From an uncultured archaeon A07HN63 (GTDB lineage: Archaea; Halobacteriota; Halobacteria; Halobacteriales; Haloferacaceae): a stretch of 13,098 nt of DNA. The first letter of the stretch is position 1, and every line of letters begins with the position of its first letter. The notes beneath the pieces were generated by a model. The model was not told the origin of the DNA and did not search any database. It saw only the letters and a list, made by a program, of their open reading frames with translations. A program made the position numbers and the translations under genes. The DNA lies in assembly GCA_000496215.1 (NCBI GenBank), contig KI543197.1, positions 189,717 through 202,814 of the forward strand, given 5' to 3'. This document shows positions 12,538 through 13,098 of the stretch, one piece after another.

Positions 12538-13098
12538 ATGGCAGAATTTCAGGTCGTCGTTGCCGACCCCGACGGCGGGAAGACCTACCAGCACGAGGTC
12601 GATGGACAGTCCGCCAACCGATTCCTCGGCCGCGAGATCGGCGAAGAGGTCGACGCCGCCGCGGTCGATCTCGACGGCTACACGCTCGAACTGACCGGCG
12701 GCTCCGACGAGACGGGCCGACCGATGCGAGAGAACGTTCCCGGTGCCGAGATCAAGGAACTCCTGCTCGAGGGCGGCGTCGGCTTCAACCCGAGCCGCGA
12801 CGGTGAGCGCAAGCGGATCACCGTCCGCGGTCGACAGGTCTCCGACGAAACCGCACAGGTCAACGCAAAGATCGTCGACGGCGACGACCAGCTTCTCGTC
12901 GCGCTCGGCGAGGAAGAACCCGAGCCCGATACAGACGACGAAGCCGATGCGGACGACGCCGCCGACGAAACCGATGCAGACGATACGGAAGAAGACGCGG
13001 CTGACGAAGCTGAGGAGGCCGATGAGACCGACGACGAGGAAGAAGGCGCCGACGATGCTGACGAAGCAGAAGGCGCCGACGATGCTGACGAAGCAGAG
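12538..13098 (+). CDS. rps6e: 30S ribosomal protein eS6, long acidic tail (3' end outside window)
   Basis: The first 124 or so residues are a normal archaeal eS6: MAEFQVVVADPDGGKTY, GREIGEEVDA, LTGGSDETGRPMRENVPGA, LLLEGGVGFNP and KRITVRGRQVS. It is a small-subunit ribosomal protein. From about residue 125 the frame continues as an almost pure Asp/Glu/Ala tail of at least 62 residues with no stop before the window ends. The haloarchaeal eS6 proteins I recall are about 130 residues, so this tail is unusually long. The last 19 codons include two identical nine-codon units. The ATG at 12538 has a strong TATA-like box about 25 bp upstream and no SD. It is divergent from the membrane-anchored protein gene, 136 bp away. 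What follows the tail cannot be seen. Confidence 0.93.
   Translation, partial: MAEFQVVVADPDGGKTYQHEVDGQSANRFLGREIGEEVDAAAVDLDGYTLELTGGSDETGRPMRENVPGAEIKELLLEGGVGFNPSRDGERKRITVRGRQVSDETAQVNAKIVDGDDQLLVALGEEEPEPDTDDEADADDAADETDADDTEEDAADEAEEADETDDEEEGADDADEAEGADDADEAE
13042..13095 (+). repeat. 27-bp perfect tandem duplication in the eS6 tail
   Basis: Two identical 27-base units (13042-13068 and 13069-13095) encode EGADDADEA twice. Being a multiple of three, the duplication lengthens the acidic tail without breaking the frame. More copies may lie beyond the window. Confidence 0.9.

Noticed and set aside
13042..13095. CRISPR-like array from the adjacent identical units
   Set aside because: The units are directly abutting, in frame within eS6 and without spacers.

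Overview
The window is a stretch of haloarchaeal (class Halobacteria) chromosome. Several signs agree on this. Codons are strongly GC3-biased, proteins are Asp/Glu-rich, and the genes are archaeal-type: aIF6, eL18a/LX, prefoldin alpha, FtsY, SRP54, eS6 and an intron-less tRNA-Arg(UCU). Most transcription units start with an AT-rich box about 24-30 bp before the start codon and have no ribosome binding site, as expected for leaderless haloarchaeal mRNAs.

Layout: (1) 9-2677 (+): a translation / protein-targeting operon of aIF6, ribosomal protein LX (a 58-residue gene), prefoldin alpha and the SRP receptor FtsY. (2) 2788-5211 (-): two exported-protein genes, a Sec-exported subtilisin-like protease with a C-terminal CARDB/Ig-like domain and a downstream Tat lipoprotein. 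They sit between ftsY and srp54. (3) 5404-6801 (+): SRP54. (4) 6821-8097 (-): SurE nucleotidase and a YjbQ/UPF0047 protein. (5) 8145-9149 (+): a nucleoside-recognition (GATE) membrane protein, apparently sharing one promoter element with yjbQ. (6) 9209-9756 (-): a two-gene unit of a small two-helix membrane protein and a DUF7123-like small protein, with a perfect inverted repeat upstream. (7) 9995-10987 (-): a UPF0200 P-loop kinase-like gene, frameshifted here, overlapping a UPF0201 RNA-binding-type gene. (8) 11078-11152 (+): tRNA-Arg(UCU), followed by an AT-rich, apparently non-coding island with a long hairpin that may be remnant mobile DNA. (9) 11571-12401 (-): a secreted or membrane-anchored beta-rich protein of unknown function. 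(10) 12538-end (+): ribosomal protein eS6 with an unusually long acidic repetitive tail that runs off the window.

Functionally the window is dominated by ribosome assembly (aIF6, LX, eS6), co-translational folding (prefoldin) and membrane targeting (SRP54, FtsY). The protease/lipoprotein pair looks like accessory DNA within that conserved neighbourhood.

At least six single-base indels are implied in three genes: three near the start of aIF6, two in the lipoprotein and one in UPF0200. That many lesions in housekeeping-type genes suggests sequence or assembly errors rather than real pseudogenes, but raw reads would be needed to decide. I see no CRISPR array, no complete insertion sequence and no convincing new defence or mobile system. 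The most open questions are the post-tRNA island, the protease/lipoprotein insertion and the eS6 tail.
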